Assembly (NCBI GenBank): GCA_947499565.1
Contig: CANMOV010000003.1
Span: 558,001 to 622,000 of the forward strand
Direction of reading: 5' to 3'
Origin: an uncultured Croceitalea sp.
GTDB taxonomy: Bacteria > Bacteroidota > Bacteroidia > Flavobacteriales > Flavobacteriaceae
DNA length: 64,000 bases
Shown here in pieces: positions 17,334 to 25,538 of this stretch; positions within the stretch are counted from its first letter, which is position 1, and each line of letters starts with the position of its first letter. A program made the position numbers and the translations under genes. Below the pieces are notes generated by a model. It searched no databases. It worked only from the letters and a program-made list of their open reading frames with translations, and was not told the DNA's origin.

Positions 17334-18134
17334 TTATTTTTCGAGAAAAGGATAATTATCAACTAGCAATTTGTTTAAGTTATAAATGTCCTCCTCTATA
17401 TCTTTATACATACTAGCATGAAAATTAGAAATAGATTTTTTGTGATTAATGAGATTATATAACACCAATGAATTTTCTGGAATATTAATTGATCTAGAAA
17501 TAAGTTCAATTATTTTATCTGGAACGTTATTAAATGTATCGCTTATTCCAGAGTCGAAATTTGCAAATTGCTCGGAGTCATCTCCAGTAACACTAATTAA
17601 ATTTATACTTTTAGACATAGCAGTATCGTCATTTTGCAAATTATTACTGGCAATAATTTGAGCAGATAATCTTAGCTCGTCATAATACTTTAGTAAACTA
17701 TCTTTTACGGCACTTTTTTGAATAATATCTAAATCACCAGAAGATTTAACCTCGTCTAATGCTGTATCTATAATATTAAAAGTAAACCGATCGTTAATAG
17801 CTGAGATGTTAGCAAGATTCTCAGTACTTACCACAAAACCGTTATTTTGATAAAATGATTTTTGAGCAGCTAATAGATTTTCGTAACTATTTAATTCGCC
17901 TTTAGTGGCACGATCTAAAATGACTATCTGTGCCTTTAAATCTCTTTGAATATTAGTAATGTAGACTTTTTCCTTTTGTCTGTCTTTTCTATTTTCATTC
18001 CAATTGTTAATCTGCAACGCAATAAGAATCCCAATTACTACAAGTATAATTTCACCAATGGCGTATTTAAAGTATTTGCCTGTTTTGTTTTTCTCCATAA
18101 GATCTTTTCTAATATATCTAAAGAATTTAATCAT
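17334..18134 (-). CDS. DUF6090 family membrane protein (array position 10)
   Basis: A 266-residue paralogue. The leader is MIKFFRYIRKDLMEKNKTGKYFKYAIGEI; the membrane helix is followed by a helical, acidic body with the motif LDEVKSSGDLDIIQKSAVKDSLLKYYDEL. It starts with ATG three bases after the upstream stop. The body shares little with its neighbours outside the motif, consistent with an old duplication. Confidence 0.87.
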   Translation of the reverse strand: MIKFFRYIRKDLMEKNKTGKYFKYAIGEIILVVIGILIALQINNWNENRKDRQKEKVYITNIQRDLKAQIVILDRATKGELNSYENLLAAQKSFYQNNGFVVSTENLANISAINDRFTFNIIDTALDEVKSSGDLDIIQKSAVKDSLLKYYDELRLSAQIIASNNLQNDDTAMSKSINLISVTGDDSEQFANFDSGISDTFNNVPDKIIELISRSINIPENSLVLYNLINHKKSISNFHASMYKDIEEDIYNLNKLLVDNYPFLEK

Positions 18135-18137
18135 TGG

Positions 18138-18926
18138 TTAGTCTTTAATTTCTTGATTTAATAGGTCTAATATTTCCGAAATGCGCTTGTGTAAGACTTG
18201 AGATTGTAAGTTCGCTGCATAATTAACCGAAACCGCAGATGAAACTATACCCTCTAACTTCTTTGTCTTTAAAATTTCACCTGCTATTATAGTGTTATCT
18301 GTTTTTGGTTTTTTAAATGGATTTGTAAAAGAACCATCCATTACCCATTTAATGTTTTGCTCGTCATTCCACCATTTATAAAAGCCGTTTCGGAGGATGC
18401 CCATATCATTGAATAATGGAATAACAGATTCCCACATTTTATTATTCCAAATATTTTCTATCTCTTTTATATGCATAACACTAGATGGCCAAGTAGTTAG
18501 TAACTGATTTAATTTTTTATTCTTAATTAAAAGGATATCTCCAGAATTAATAAGATTATTTTGAATAGGTTTAAATGTAGGGTTCCCAATCAATACATTT
18601 AATTGGTTGTAGAGGCTATCAGTATTAACATTTAATGGTTTATCTATATAATCTAAGAGTTTATTACCAGCCTTAATTATCTTTTTGCGATGGGCAATCT
18701 TTTGTTCTAATTGTAGGAGATTACTTTTGTATTCTTCGGTGAGTTGTTTTAATATTTGTTGTTCTTTATCATTATCCTTTCTATTTTCATTCCACGTATT
18801 GACCTGTAAAGCTAAGAGAATACCAAGCATTACCAGAAAAATTTCGCCAATTGCGTATTTAAAGTATTTTCCCATTTTATTATCATTTATTAATGATCTT
18901 CTAATATGTCTGAAGAATTTAATCAT
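18138..18926 (-). CDS. DUF6090 family membrane protein (array position 9)
   Basis: A 262-residue paralogue. The leader (MIKFFRHIRRSLINDNKMGKYFKYAIGEI) is of the same subtype as the array-terminal gene but without the seven inserted residues, making it the natural empty-site comparison. The body motif reads NLINSGDILLIKNKKLNQLLTTWP. It is overlapped by 8 bases at its start (ATGATTAA) by the upstream gene, which thereby ends in Ser-Asn-Asp. Confidence 0.87.
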   Translation of the reverse strand: MIKFFRHIRRSLINDNKMGKYFKYAIGEIFLVMLGILLALQVNTWNENRKDNDKEQQILKQLTEEYKSNLLQLEQKIAHRKKIIKAGNKLLDYIDKPLNVNTDSLYNQLNVLIGNPTFKPIQNNLINSGDILLIKNKKLNQLLTTWPSSVMHIKEIENIWNNKMWESVIPLFNDMGILRNGFYKWWNDEQNIKWVMDGSFTNPFKKPKTDNTIIAGEILKTKKLEGIVSSAVSVNYAANLQSQVLHKRISEILDLLNQEIKD

Positions 18927-19653
18927 TGCTATTGGGTTTTGATAGCTTAATAATATTATCTATGGTTTCTTGTACTTTTTGCAATTCTCCACTAGAGAAT
19001 AATATCTGATTCATAAGATCATATTGACTTTTTACATGGTATTCAAACTGTAATGACTGAAGTGCCTCAAAGTTATTTCTGTCGTCATTAAAATTAAAAC
19101 TCCAATCAAAGTGCTTTGACAAATATGGATCATACTGATTGTATAAATAGTTTCTTGAGTACAGTTCTTCCTCCTGATAGTCTTTAATTAAATCGTTCCA
19201 TGATACCAAGTAATCTCGCAAGGATTCATTTTTAATAATATCAAAAGATGAAGTGCTGGCAAGTGCATTAATGCTAGTCTGAGAAGGATTAAATGTAACA
19301 CCACCATACGACCAAAATAAATGATAAGCCAAAGAATCTAAAACAGTTTGTTTAGGTTTAGATGTGATTGGAAAAAGTTCGATAATTTTTGCACAATTGG
19401 CATGTACATTTTGATGCTGATTTACGACTGAATCTAGCTGTTTTTTATTTTGTTTAAACTCTTTATGAATATTTGCTAATATGGCAGTTTCCTTATTAGC
19501 ATTTATTCTGTTTTCATTCCAATTATTAATTTGAAGTGCAATTAAAATCCCAATAACCACTAGCAGTATTTCACCAATTGCGTATTTAAAGTATTTACCC
19601 ATTTTGTTTTCGCTCATGAGTTTGTATCTAATTCGTCTAAAAAACTTTATCAT
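18919..19653 (-). CDS. DUF6090 family membrane protein (array position 8)
   Basis: A 244-residue paralogue with leader MIKFFRRIRYKLMSENKMGKYFKYAIGEI. Its body is clearly closest to that of the next gene upstream (19755-20501): both contain NALASTSS/NALSSSSS, then a [SW]-rich segment with LIKDYQEEE/VLKDYQEEE, and end in a similar ETI[DN]xII helix. This suggests a recent duplication. A truncated leader lies between the two genes. It overlaps the downstream gene by 8 bases. Confidence 0.87.
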   Translation of the reverse strand: MIKFFRRIRYKLMSENKMGKYFKYAIGEILLVVIGILIALQINNWNENRINANKETAILANIHKEFKQNKKQLDSVVNQHQNVHANCAKIIELFPITSKPKQTVLDSLAYHLFWSYGGVTFNPSQTSINALASTSSFDIIKNESLRDYLVSWNDLIKDYQEEELYSRNYLYNQYDPYLSKHFDWSFNFNDDRNNFEALQSLQFEYHVKSQYDLMNQILFSSGELQKVQETIDNIIKLSKPNSND

Positions 19654-19654
19654 A

Positions 19655-19762
19655 TTAATAGTTTCTGTTTTTTCCGTAAGCGGCTATCTTCATCAAAGGT
19701 CTTCTAGACCTTAGGTTTTGCTTTTGCAAAATTTTGTTTCGATAATGGAAAAATTTAATCAT
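19655..19762 (-). pseudogene. Truncated DUF6090 leader (35 codons)
   Basis: After the stop of the gene at 19755-20501 the minus strand starts again with ATGATTAAATTTTTCC (Met-Ile-Lys-Phe-Phe-His) and runs 35 codons (MIKFFHYRNKILQKQNLRSR) to a TAA just before the next gene. The 8-base ATGATTAA overlap with the upstream stop is exactly the junction used between intact array genes. The membrane helix and body are missing, so this is a leftover start of a lost or never-completed gene. It also contains a short hairpin (AAGGTCT...AGACCTT). Confidence 0.7.
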
Positions 19763-20501
19763 CAATTTCGGTTTCAGTTAGTTCAATAATTTGGTTAATT
19801 GTTTCAAGGACTAAATCTAACTCACCCGTTTCACTACCTAAAATTTCTTTAAGATCAAAATGTCTATCACGCACATAATTTTCAAACTCCAAAGTTTCTA
19901 GAAAACTAAGATCTATTCGTGGGTCATTAAAAGAGTTTTTATAATTATTCCAACCAAAAGCCATGTGTTTCTTTTCATAAGGTTTTAAGTGGTTTTTGTA
20001 ATTAGATACAGCTAATATTTCTTCTTCTTGATAATCTTTAAGGACATCACTCCAACTTATTAGTGTTTTACGCAAATCATTATTAGAAATAAGATCATAT
20101 GACGAACTACTTGACAATGCATTTGTAATACCTTCTGAAGGATTAAATGTGTAATACCAACGCATATAATGGCTATGTAAACCTAAAGAGTCAAAATCAA
20201 TTGTTTTTATATCAATTGGAAATTTTGATATTATGTATTCTGCAGATTTTACCGCCCTATTGTGATAATATTGTGCCGAATCAAATTGAATTTTGTTTAA
20301 TTTAAATTCAGTATTCAATTCCTTTAGAAGCAATTTTTCTTTGTTTTTTGCATTTCGGTTTTCATTCCAGTTATTAATCTGAAGGGCAATAAGAATACCA
20401 ATTACTACAAGTATAATTTCACCAATAGCGTATTTAAAGTACTTGGTGGTTTTACCTTCTGTAAGCAGGTTTTGACGGATTTTTCTAAAAAATTTTATCA
20501 T
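19755..20501 (-). CDS. DUF6090 family membrane protein (array position 7)
   Basis: A 248-residue paralogue starting at the ATG whose last base is 20501 (MIKFFRKIRQNLLTEGKTTKYFKY). The frame is open 36 codons further upstream to 20609, but that extension is translated from the MITE-like repeat and should not be annotated as protein. The body is close to that of the next gene downstream. It is separated from the DUF885-like gene by the MITE-like repeat, so it may depend on read-through or on a promoter in that gap. Confidence 0.87.
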   Translation of the reverse strand: MIKFFRKIRQNLLTEGKTTKYFKYAIGEIILVVIGILIALQINNWNENRNAKNKEKLLLKELNTEFKLNKIQFDSAQYYHNRAVKSAEYIISKFPIDIKTIDFDSLGLHSHYMRWYYTFNPSEGITNALSSSSSYDLISNNDLRKTLISWSDVLKDYQEEEILAVSNYKNHLKPYEKKHMAFGWNNYKNSFNDPRIDLSFLETLEFENYVRDRHFDLKEILGSETGELDLVLETINQIIELTETEIDD

Positions 20502-20516
20502 AGTTTTTAGCGTGTT

Positions 20517-20619
20517 GTCACTTCGAGTGATTTTCGATAGAAAATTGTATCGAGAGGTTAGTATTAACAACCGCAAATAGTTCTCGATACATTTTGCAAT
20601 GCAAAACACTCGAACTGAT
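20517..20619. repeat. MITE-like interspersed repeat, copy 2 (uninterrupted, 103 bp)
   Basis: The reverse complement of the repeat at 12568-12691, without the 21-bp unit. Ends are inverted (GTCACTTCGAGTGATTTT at one side, complement of ATCAGTTCGAGTGTTTT at the other). It lies between the DUF885-like gene and a DUF6090 gene, which interrupts the otherwise tight array. Confidence 0.75.
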
Positions 20620-20648
20620 ATGGTGGATATGGTGAAAGAATTTTAGCA

Positions 20649-22319
20649 TTAGTTAAGTGATTTCAATTGCTTATTTTCTCCTGTCATTTCCCAATGCCCT
20701 AAAGCTATAGGGATATTTCCAATACTGTTAAGCGTATCAAAAAAGGCTTTGGTTTTAAATGGTTCGCCATTTTCTTCTTGCAATTTGGCATAATCTGCCA
20801 TGGCATTTTCGAGCAAATATTTACCTGTGATGTAGCTTGTACCATAACCTGGTTGGCGCAAATACAAATGTTGCTCAAAAATTAGGAGTTCTTTTTCGGT
20901 TTTCATCCAACCACGAGGGGTGTATTCGCTATGTATTCCGCCAGCCTCTTCCATAGTCATTTCATTGGCATGGGCATATAGAGAACCTAAGCCACGCGCA
21001 GCGCGTTGGGCAATCATTATGTACACTATTTCTTTTGTTCTTGGACTATCATCATACAAGCCAGCTTGCATGAACATTTCCTCTACCGCTGTTGCGGTAC
21101 CTTCATTACGAGAATCGAAAATATTATAAAGCAACGGCCCACGTCTAATCTCACTTTTATGGGGTTCGTTGTCCATCCGCGCCAACTCAAACCAATGGTA
21201 AAAATGCGAGTACAATGGCCTTGGGTCATAATGCTCGCCAATTATAAAGAAGTTGCGCTTTTCTTTGGGTACAAATTCTCCCAAATGTTCACGAAGGGCA
21301 ACATCAAAATAAGGTTTTACAGTAACTATTTCTTGTTGACCCAGAAAGTTGATTAAGCTTTTCGCAGCTTCATCAGCCATGTTATCATACGCTTCCTGAG
21401 AATCGGCATCTACCAATTCTGGCAAGCCTCTATTTCTATGTTCTTCTAGCTTAAGCGCGGTCCAAGCACGGGCTAATTCTCGCTTTAATAACATTACCTC
21501 ATCATCCCAAGTTAAGGGAACTAAATGTACGTTTTGCAAATACCAGGTATAGTTGTCTTTACCAATCCCTGAAGGGCCAGTTTTGTTTTTAGATTCATTC
21601 TGCAACCAGTTTACTAAATCGTCCGTTGCGGTAATCGCTGTGTCAATGGCCGCAATAAGTTCCGCATCATCATTAACACCGGGCTTTTCTTTTAGCGTGG
21701 CTAAAACTGTGCTCTGATTTTGGACGTCTCTTATACCGGTTATCCACAAATCTTTGGCATTGCCAGTTAGATTTTTCTTAGCCTGTGCAGTAAAAGGTGG
21801 AATAACATTTAACTCTTTTACGAATTGCGTTCGCGCTGCTGCTGATAGTGGAAATTCATAGGTCCACAACTCTAAAGTGCTATGATTTGTAGGACCTTCA
21901 TGGGCTGGGACGTCACTTTTGTAAGACCATACTGTTTTGTAAAATGCAGGATCACGAACCCAAGGTTTTAAGATGTTATGGTTAAAATCGTAACCATTCA
22001 TTTCTGCCCAAACTAACATCCAATCTACTTGGCTTGGTATTGCCCAATTGGTAGTATCAATGGCATGTAGTTGCGCTCTTAGATTTTTAAAGGTGGGCCA
22101 ACGTTTCTCAAAAGTAGCTTTGGTATAGTCCGGAGCGTTATCTAAAAGTGGAGGTTTTTCAAAAGCGCGCCAATCATGGAACAGGGAGACAAGGGACTTA
22201 TAATCGGCTGAAGTTGTTACTTGTAGCTCCGTGTCTGCAGTATCTTCTTTAGTTGCCTCTTTGCAACCGAATATGACTAATAGGCTTAGTAAAAGTATTT
22301 TGGCTAGTTGTGTTTTCAT
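20649..22319 (-). CDS. DUF885-like lipoprotein inserted in the DUF6090 array
   Basis: A 556-residue protein with a lipoprotein signal peptide ([19 protein letters not shown], Cys19). The mature part resembles DUF885 proteins, which are related to metallopeptidase folds. It has a late [11 protein letters not shown] segment comparable to the family's EGWALYAE motif and [14 protein letters not shown] comparable to their conserved C-terminal motif. I cannot find the HExxH zinc motif; the corresponding region carries YSHFYHWFE. It is therefore either divergent or not catalytic. It sits between array genes with a truncated DUF6090 leader directly upstream and a MITE-like repeat directly downstream, and looks like an insertion into the array. 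Confidence 0.6.
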   Translation of the reverse strand: MKTQLAKILLLSLLVIFGCKEATKEDTADTELQVTTSADYKSLVSLFHDWRAFEKPPLLDNAPDYTKATFEKRWPTFKNLRAQLHAIDTTNWAIPSQVDWMLVWAEMNGYDFNHNILKPWVRDPAFYKTVWSYKSDVPAHEGPTNHSTLELWTYEFPLSAAARTQFVKELNVIPPFTAQAKKNLTGNAKDLWITGIRDVQNQSTVLATLKEKPGVNDDAELIAAIDTAITATDDLVNWLQNESKNKTGPSGIGKDNYTWYLQNVHLVPLTWDDEVMLLKRELARAWTALKLEEHRNRGLPELVDADSQEAYDNMADEAAKSLINFLGQQEIVTVKPYFDVALREHLGEFVPKEKRNFFIIGEHYDPRPLYSHFYHWFELARMDNEPHKSEIRRGPLLYNIFDSRNEGTATAVEEMFMQAGLYDDSPRTKEIVYIMIAQRAARGLGSLYAHANEMTMEEAGGIHSEYTPRGWMKTEKELLIFEQHLYLRQPGYGTSYITGKYLLENAMADYAKLQEENGEPFKTKAFFDTLNSIGNIPIALGHWEMTGENKQLKSLN

Positions 22320-22332
22320 AATAGTTAAGTTT

Positions 22333-22425
22333 TTAATGTTTATGACCCACTTCTACAGACTCAGAACAACGCCTCCTATGAGGGGAATATAACTTAGCGG
22401 ATTTTTCTCGGAAGAGTTTAATCAT
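22333..22425 (-). pseudogene. Truncated DUF6090 leader (30 codons) before the DUF885-like gene
   Basis: The stop codon of the gene at 22422-23201 overlaps a new ATG (ATGA), which begins Met-Ile-Lys-Leu-Phe-Arg-Glu-Lys and runs 30 codons to a stop 13 bases before the DUF885-like ATG. The MIKLFR start is the array leader, as in the gene at 25535-26284. The rest is unrelated and lacks a membrane helix. It marks the point where a paralogue was replaced or truncated when the DUF885-like gene arrived. Confidence 0.65.
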
Positions 22426-23201
22426 TGATTCGTACACTTTTGGTTTAGTAGTCTTAACATATTGTCTACTTCACTTTCAATTAAGTTTAATAATTCTAAA
22501 CGCCGTCTATTGTTTAAACCAATACTAAGCGCAGTACCGTATAGTCTGGGTTTGATATCCTTGGGTATAAATTGAGGTAGGTCTTCTTTAAGTTGCTGTC
22601 TAATGTCTTCTGTAAATATTTTATTCTTATAAAATTCGTCATTGGCATTAAATAAGCCTAATGAGATGAAATTTTCAAAGTTAGAAAGTCGGTCAAAATC
22701 AAGTTCAAAATTTGTGATAATAGCTTTTGTATAGCCATCTGTTGTTTTAAAATATGTGTTTAGAGCTTTTACTATTTTTTTGTCTTTTATGATACTAAGA
22801 TTTCCACTTGATTTTATGTCTTCATATGTGGCATCATTGGGTTGAAATGAATTTGCTGCCAAACGTATCGCATACCTTAAATTTTCACCAAATTTAGTAG
22901 CGTCTGATTGGTCTTGTTGAATCACAGAAATCATTTGATTTGAGTAACTGATACGCTCTTTTACTAAGGTTTTAAGTACGTCTACTTGTTGTTTGTCTTG
23001 CTTTAGGTCATCTAGCAATAAACAATAATAGCTTTTCTCTAAAGTGTTGGCCTTTCTGTTTTCATTCCAATTATTAATCTGTAGCGCAATAAGAATCCCA
23101 ATAACCACAAGGATAATTTCACCAATGGCGTATTTAAAATATTTACCTGTTTTACCTTCTGAAAGCATGTTTTGGCGGATTTTTCTAAAAAACTTGATCA
23201 T
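22422..23201 (-). CDS. DUF6090 family membrane protein (array position 6)
   Basis: A 259-residue paralogue with leader MIKFFRKIRQNMLSEGKTGKYFKYAIGEI and membrane helix. The body motif reads YEDIKSSGNLSIIKDKKIVKALNTYF. It lies 6 bases downstream of the chimeric gene, and its TGA overlaps the ATG of a truncated leader. It is the last complete array gene before the DUF885-like intruder. Confidence 0.87.
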   Translation of the reverse strand: MIKFFRKIRQNMLSEGKTGKYFKYAIGEIILVVIGILIALQINNWNENRKANTLEKSYYCLLLDDLKQDKQQVDVLKTLVKERISYSNQMISVIQQDQSDATKFGENLRYAIRLAANSFQPNDATYEDIKSSGNLSIIKDKKIVKALNTYFKTTDGYTKAIITNFELDFDRLSNFENFISLGLFNANDEFYKNKIFTEDIRQQLKEDLPQFIPKDIKPRLYGTALSIGLNNRRRLELLNLIESEVDNMLRLLNQKCTNQ

Positions 23202-23207
23202 TTAGTG

Positions 23208-24086
23208 CTATATATTTGAATCGAATAGGATTTGCCAACCTTCACCGGTTTTTTGCCAGATGAGTATGTATTTTCCATTGTACGACCCTTTACATTGCCC
23301 TATTTCGTAGACAATATTTTTTGAAACGGGTTCAATTATAATTGGATGCAGTGCTAACTTATAATCTGCATTATTCATGTACGCATAGTTAGTAATTAGA
23401 TCTTCTCTGCCTATAACAATAGGCCTATGGTTATAATACATGGTGTTTTGGCTGTAGAGATTGTTAATTAGATTGGTTGCGTTGTGCGAATTACAAAGCT
23501 TTATCCATTTATCTCTTTGGGCATGTATCGGTTTTAAATCTAGAGAAAAGTCATCGGCCTCAGCTAGAAACTCTAGGACACGTTTTTCTGTTTCGTGAGA
23601 GGTGTCCCAAATAACAGCATACTTCATCAATCCATTAGTTGCATTTTTGAAGCTCCCAATTTCGTAATCATATTTCCTATTGGCTTTTATGCGTTGTATC
23701 GTATTAACATCTTTTACTACAAAGTTGTTATTCGCGACGATGCTAATAAGCGTATCGCGATTAGTAAAATCGATACCATTTGGGGAGAGCCCGTAAACAT
23801 CATTTACATATAACGCTTTTAAGACCTCTAAATCTTTGGTGTTAATAGCATTCATCCATCTTTTGTTAGGAGACAAATTATCTTGTGAAACATGATTAGT
23901 GTCTGACATAACTTTACTAGCCTTACTTTTTTTATTTGATGTATTACAGCTTAAAAAGATGCACATGATCATAAGAAAAAGGTGGCCAACAGCGTATTTA
24001 AAGTACCTACCTGCCGGCAAGGCAGGTTTGGTTGTGTTACTTTCTGAAAGCAAGTTTTGGCGAATTTTATGAAAGAATTTTAGCAT
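23208..24086 (-). CDS. Chimera: DUF6090 leader fused to an NTF2-like (SnoaL/DUF4440-type) protein
   Basis: A 292-residue protein. Residues 1-45 are a DUF6090 leader (MLKFFHKIRQNLLSE..YFKYAVGHLFLMIM), including the membrane helix and a seven-residue PALPAGR insertion encoded by the 21-bp palindromic unit. From Cys47 onward the sequence is unrelated to DUF6090. It contains what look like two NTF2-like units, one around RWMNAINTKDLEVLKALY and one around RDKWIKLCNSHNATNLINNLYSQ ending in WQKTGEGWQILFDSN. FLSC before Cys47 looks like a lipobox, but the 46-residue n-region would be unusual. The body may have been a lipoprotein that acquired the leader. Substrate or partner unknown. Confidence 0.75.
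   Translation of the reverse strand: MLKFFHKIRQNLLSESNTTKPALPAGRYFKYAVGHLFLMIMCIFLSCNTSNKKSKASKVMSDTNHVSQDNLSPNKRWMNAINTKDLEVLKALYVNDVYGLSPNGIDFTNRDTLISIVANNNFVVKDVNTIQRIKANRKYDYEIGSFKNATNGLMKYAVIWDTSHETEKRVLEFLAEADDFSLDLKPIHAQRDKWIKLCNSHNATNLINNLYSQNTMYYNHRPIVIGREDLITNYAYMNNADYKLALHPIIIEPVSKNIVYEIGQCKGSYNGKYILIWQKTGEGWQILFDSNI
24006..24026. repeat. 21-bp palindromic insertion unit, copy 3, in frame in the chimeric gene
   Basis: It encodes Pro-Ala-Leu-Pro-Ala-Gly-Arg between TTK and YFKY of the leader, at exactly the same leader position as the unit at 15049-15069. It aligns over 21 bp with the other three copies, with the core CTGCCGGC conserved. Confidence 0.75.
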
Positions 24087-24094
24087 AAGTATCT

Positions 24095-24808
24095 TTAAAG
24101 TTCTTTTAACTGAATTTCAATTGTTCTTTGCAATTCATCATTCCTGGCTATTGCGGAGCCTAAAAGATTAAGCTCAAATAGTTTTACGTTTCGTTGGTAT
24201 TTAATCAATTTAATAAGTACTGTATTATCTAGTTCATTTCTTATCGTTGTCTCATCTACCATCATAGCTATATTATAGTCAACATTACTGTTTAGTATAT
24301 AGGGAATTACATTATCATTTGTAAAGGTTTCACCATATTCCGAACATACACGAAGCCGTTCATATGTTTGTTCATAATAGCTAGTAATATCAGCTTTTAA
24401 TTCATGATTAGCCATGGAAGCAAATAGTCCACTATTTTTTAAACCTGAATAAGAATTATTGCTTTTGTAGAAGTAGAAATAATTATCTAAAATCATAAAA
24501 ACAGAATCTAAACCAATAGTCCCATATTCTTTTTTGGCAAGTTTTGTTAGATAACTGAATCTTTTAGTGTCACCTTTTTGAAATCCAGTTAATTGAACTT
24601 TATCCTGTTTCAGGTCATTCAGAATTTGTGCAAGGGCTATTTTTAATTCACCTTGTTGATTTTTATCCTCATTCCAATTGTTAATCTGAAGTGCGAGCAG
24701 AATCCCAATAACAACTAGTAAAATTTCACCAATAGCGTATTTAAAGTATTTACCTGTTTTGTTTTCTGAAAGCAGGTTTTGGCGGATTTTTCGGAAGAAT
24801 TTAATCAT
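24095..24808 (-). CDS. DUF6090 family membrane protein (array position 4)
   Basis: A 237-residue paralogue with leader MIKFFRKIRQNLLSENKTGKYFKYAIGEI. The motif reads YSGLKNSGLFASMANHELKADITSYYEQTY. It overlaps the upstream gene by 8 bases (ATGATTAA) and lies 8 bases before the chimeric gene. It ends in a short amphipathic helix (TIEIQLKEL). No catalytic motif is visible. Confidence 0.87.
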   Translation of the reverse strand: MIKFFRKIRQNLLSENKTGKYFKYAIGEILLVVIGILLALQINNWNEDKNQQGELKIALAQILNDLKQDKVQLTGFQKGDTKRFSYLTKLAKKEYGTIGLDSVFMILDNYFYFYKSNNSYSGLKNSGLFASMANHELKADITSYYEQTYERLRVCSEYGETFTNDNVIPYILNSNVDYNIAMMVDETTIRNELDNTVLIKLIKYQRNVKLFELNLLGSAIARNDELQRTIEIQLKEL

Positions 24809-25538
24809 TAGCTTGGTGTAATAGTTTTAAAACCAATTCGGTTTGTTGCAATACATCGTCTGTTAACTCTATATACCTTGAAATGGTGTAATGTTCTTGT
24901 CCAAAATAATTCAATAAATCTCTTGGTAAATCATTTACTTTTACATCTTTCCATAAGAGTTGGTGTGTTTTATTTTTACTAAAAGGACTTCCAAATTGAG
25001 GATATTTACTTCCAAGTTTTAGCATAAAGTTAAAAAGGTAAGCTTTATTACCATTTTGTACAGTTTTCTCAAAAGTTTGAAGTCGATTTAGTTCCATAAG
25101 TTCTTTTCTTAGGTCTTTATCTAACAAATCAATTTTTCCACTAGATATGAGTAAATTAAAACTGTTGGTATTGTAAACATTGGTAACTCTCATTCCAATT
25201 AATTCGTTATTTAAGAGTCTAAAATAACTTTCAAGATTATTATAATGACCATTTGTAAGACTGTCACCTATTGAGTTAATCCGATCAATTCTAAGGTTAT
25301 TTCTTAAAAGCCTATCGTTAACTTGTATGGTGTCTTTTGTGTAATCATTAATCAAGGCTGTTTTGTATTCGCTTTTTAGAGTTTCTTTTTTTCTATTCTC
25401 ATTCCAGTTATTAACTTGTAGTGCTAATAGAATACCAATCATGACAAGTGCTATTTCGCCTATGGCGTATTTAAAATATTTACCTGTTTTGCCCTCTGAA
25501 AGCAGGTTTTGGCGAATTTTTCTAAAGAATTTAATCAT
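24801..25538 (-). CDS. DUF6090 family membrane protein (array position 3)
   Basis: A 245-residue paralogue with leader MIKFFRKIRQNLLSEGKTGKYFKYAIGEI and a slightly different helix (ALVMIGILLALQVNNWNE). The motif reads FNLLISSGKIDLLDKDLRKELMELNR. It ends in Ala-Asn-Asp, the last codons lying within the ATGATTAA start of the next gene, and overlaps the upstream paralogue by 4 bases (ATGA). Confidence 0.87.
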   Translation of the reverse strand: MIKFFRKIRQNLLSEGKTGKYFKYAIGEIALVMIGILLALQVNNWNENRKKETLKSEYKTALINDYTKDTIQVNDRLLRNNLRIDRINSIGDSLTNGHYNNLESYFRLLNNELIGMRVTNVYNTNSFNLLISSGKIDLLDKDLRKELMELNRLQTFEKTVQNGNKAYLFNFMLKLGSKYPQFGSPFSKNKTHQLLWKDVKVNDLPRDLLNYFGQEHYTISRYIELTDDVLQQTELVLKLLHQAND

